Shown here: positions 62,072 through 64,000 of the stretch, in pieces
Layout of the letters: every line of letters starts with the position of its first letter
Numbering within the stretch: position 1 is the stretch's first letter
Source of the DNA: UMGS1696 sp964621165
GTDB lineage: Bacteria > Bacillota > Clostridia > Oscillospirales > CAG-272
Direction: 5' to 3'
NCBI GenBank assembly: GCA_964621165.1
Contig: CAZULC010000010.1
Coordinates: forward strand, 1 to 64,000
DNA: 64,000 nucleotides
Notes under the pieces: generated by a model
The model's input: the letters and a program-made list of their open reading frames with translations, nothing else
Databases searched by the model: none
Told to the model about the DNA's origin: nothing
Translations under genes and position numbers: made by a program

Positions 62072-64000
62072 ATGCTTCCACTTGACAAACTGACTGACGC
62101 GGCGAGGGCGGCTCTTGAGAAGCAGGGGATCGGTGATCCTACTCTTGCCGTGCGGATGGACCTTGACCTCGAGGGCAGCTTCGGCGAGTCCTGGCTGGTG
62201 TACGACGCGAAAACCAAAACGATACACCGGCTGAACGCTGACTCCGATTCCATCCCGAAAATGAAGAACAGCAAAAACGACTACGACAACTTCGGCAAAG
62301 TCCCCGACGCGACCCGGGTGAATTACGCGGACTGCTTCTCAATGGAGTACAACTCCGACTTGACCGTGGACACCTGCATGTCCTCGAATCGGCTTCTGGT
62401 GTTCGAACACACGGACAAATGTCCTGATATTCCCGAGGACTGCGAGAGAGAAGAACGGGAAAAAATCCGTGAGGAGTGGAACAAAAACTCCGTTACCCAA
62501 ATCAAGGCCTACTGCACCAACGCCAAGCGGCAGAAATTGTTCGCCTTCTGCGAGATTGTGGACAAGTTTTTGCGCGGCAATGAGGTGAAGGAGGACGACC
62601 AGATTTTCGAGCAGTTCAACGCCCGCTGTCCCAAGTGCGGTCAGGTTTACGAGAACCAATACCGGCGGGTCTGCACCCACTGTCAGAAGAAAGGCACCAT
62701 AATAAAGCGGCTGCTTGAGTTTTTGATTCCCTACAAGGTACAGGCAGCGACGGTGCTTCTCTGCATGCTGGCGTCCTCGGGAATTTCGCTTATCAGCCCT
62801 ATCATCAACGGGCGCATACTTTACGACAACGTAATCGACACAAGCGGCAAGTGGCACTCGGTGGAAAAGCTGTTCATTGTGCTGTCGGTTATAGTGGGGC
62901 TGGCTCTCGTTTCGCTGGCTATCAACATTATCCAGAACCGGGCAAACGCAAAGCTGTCCACGCGTATGACCAACAACATGAAGCAGAGGGTGTTTGACGC
63001 GCTGATGGGGCTGTCCCTCTCCTACTTCAACAACCAGCCAACGGGACGGCTCATAAACCGGGTCAACTACGATGCGGACAAAATCCGTTCATTCTACATT
63101 GATGGTATACCGAATTTTGTTATAAACGTACTGAATTTTATCGGACTGACTATATTCCTCTTTTCCCTGAACTGGAAGCTGACGCTTATCGTCTTCATCC
63201 CGGTGCCGATTATTGTGGTGATTTTCCGGGTTATGCTTCCTAGGCTGTGGAGAATGTTTTCCAAGCAGTGGCGAGCTTCGTCTTCGCTGAACTCCATGCT
63301 GGGTGACTCGCTGAACGGAATCCGTGTGGTGAAAGCCTTCGCGAAGGAAGCCGAGGAGACGAACCGGTTCTACAAGTATTCGGAGAGGTTATATTCGACG
63401 AATCTCAAAGTAAACATCACTTCCCTGACGATATTCCCGATTGTGGGACTTCTCATTGGTATGTCCTCCCAGATGATATGGGGATTCGGCGGACTTTCGG
63501 TAATGGGCGAGAGCATGACTTACGGTGAGTTCACGACTTACCTCGGCTACATAGGCATGATTTTCAGTCCCTTGCAGTTCTTCTCGACCTTCACGAATCT
63601 TGTGACGGACACCATTAACTGCGCCCAGAGAATGTTTGAGATCCTCGACATGGTGCCGGACGTAATGGAGGACAAGAACCCGGAGGAGATTCCCGAGTTC
63701 AAGGGGGACATCGAGTTCAAGGACGTTTCCTTCCACTACAACCCCAACAGACCAATTCTCAAGGACGTGGACATCAAGATTCACCCCGGGGACAACATCG
63801 GGCTTGTGGGTCACACGGGAAGCGGAAAGAGTACAATTGTAAACCTTATCACCCGTATGTACGACCCCATCTCGGGACAGATTCTGATTGACGGGGTGGA
63901 CTTGAAGAAGATAAAGACTTCGTCGCTCAGAAAAAATATTGCCATTGTTTCCCAGGAGATATTCCTGTTCAGGGGAACGATTGCGGACAACATCAGATAC
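62072..64000 (+). CDS. ABC exporter with zinc-ribbon N-terminal extension (3' end beyond the window)
   Basis: The visible 643 residues start with an unusual soluble extension of about 210 residues (DLEGSFGESWLVYDAKTKTIHRL...) that ends in a zinc ribbon, CPKC at 186-189 and a CTHC pair about 15 residues later. An exporter membrane domain follows (about 215-510) and then the ATPase domain with Walker A GHTGSGKST at 580-588 and the Q-loop in IVSQEIFLFRGT. The gene runs off the end before the signature motif and Walker B. The extension may sense a metal or a partner. The ATG follows AAAGGGGAG. The substrate is not known. Confidence 0.88.
   Translation, partial: MLPLDKLTDAARAALEKQGIGDPTLAVRMDLDLEGSFGESWLVYDAKTKTIHRLNADSDSIPKMKNSKNDYDNFGKVPDATRVNYADCFSMEYNSDLTVDTCMSSNRLLVFEHTDKCPDIPEDCEREEREKIREEWNKNSVTQIKAYCTNAKRQKLFAFCEIVDKFLRGNEVKEDDQIFEQFNARCPKCGQVYENQYRRVCTHCQKKGTIIKRLLEFLIPYKVQAATVLLCMLASSGISLISPIINGRILYDNVIDTSGKWHSVEKLFIVLSVIVGLALVSLAINIIQNRANAKLSTRMTNNMKQRVFDALMGLSLSYFNNQPTGRLINRVNYDADKIRSFYIDGIPNFVINVLNFIGLTIFLFSLNWKLTLIVFIPVPIIVVIFRVMLPRLWRMFSKQWRASSSLNSMLGDSLNGIRVVKAFAKEAEETNRFYKYSERLYSTNLKVNITSLTIFPIVGLLIGMSSQMIWGFGGLSVMGESMTYGEFTTYLGYIGMIFSPLQFFSTFTNLVTDTINCAQRMFEILDMVPDVMEDKNPEEIPEFKGDIEFKDVSFHYNPNRPILKDVDIKIHPGDNIGLVGHTGSGKSTIVNLITRMYDPISGQILIDGVDLKKIKTSSLRKNIAIVSQEIFLFRGTIADNIRY

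Overview
The window looks like a chromosome segment of an anaerobic, low-to-mid GC member of Clostridia (Bacillota). The evidence is a complete WalR/WalK cluster with YycH/YycI-like partners, the DUF512-der-plsY and trmK-Nif3 gene orders, AGGAGG-type ribosome binding sites, 17-bp-spaced sigma-A promoters, lipobox proteins, a flavodiiron protein of an oxygen-sensitive organism, and a surface protein with a PQTFD...KKR anchor of the type seen in gut Oscillospirales and relatives. The exact family is an inference. A perfect 16-bp parS site at 56.09 kb hints that the segment lies in the origin-side part of the chromosome.

Layout. 0-1.76 kb is the right end of an integrated element: a gene fragment, a lipoprotein, a tyrosine integrase, then the 3' end of a tRNA (probably tRNA-Pro) and its terminator. 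1.9-4.7 kb is a graveyard: one intact RNHCP-domain gene and three broken genes (a secreted protein, a hybrid histidine kinase and a receiver fragment). 4.9-16.3 kb holds two orphan paralogous solute-binding lipoproteins, a DUF1846 protein, a broken XRE regulator, a trigger-factor-like lipoprotein, a catalytically dead M14 peptidase homologue and a GH106-like glycosidase. 16.4-20.7 kb is carAB. 20.9-26.7 kb holds a PNPOx-like flavoprotein, a GH127 arabinofuranosidase divergent from a sodium/solute symporter and a NUDIX gene, and a dead ABC exporter. 26.8-32.3 kb has a four-domain flavodiiron protein, a small hypothetical operon, a GNAT enzyme and trpS. 32.5-41.7 kb has a repeat-rich surface protein, a sorbose-phosphate-reductase-like dehydrogenase, an M56/BlaI sensor-repressor pair and sugar-catabolism genes (PHP protein, aldolase-SDR fusion).

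41.8-61.5 kb is mostly housekeeping on the minus strand: DUF512, der, plsY, a methyltransferase, Nif3, trmK, DUF1858, murA, the WalRK cluster, a DUF3810 metallopeptidase-like protein and an RluA synthase. Two more pseudogenes (a zinc-ribbon membrane protein and a GNAT) interrupt it. The window ends inside a plus-strand ABC exporter with a zinc-ribbon N-terminal extension.

The most unusual signals are not protein genes: (i) a ~110-nt leader before the last ABC exporter that folds on paper into two adjacent three-way junctions with perfect stems; (ii) a dispersed ~85-nt intergenic repeat in five copies, three of which show compensatory changes in one helix; (iii) the parS site between walR and walK. 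About nine broken genes in 64 kb, while core genes are intact, suggests active decay of accessory functions, although uncorrected assembly indels must be excluded.
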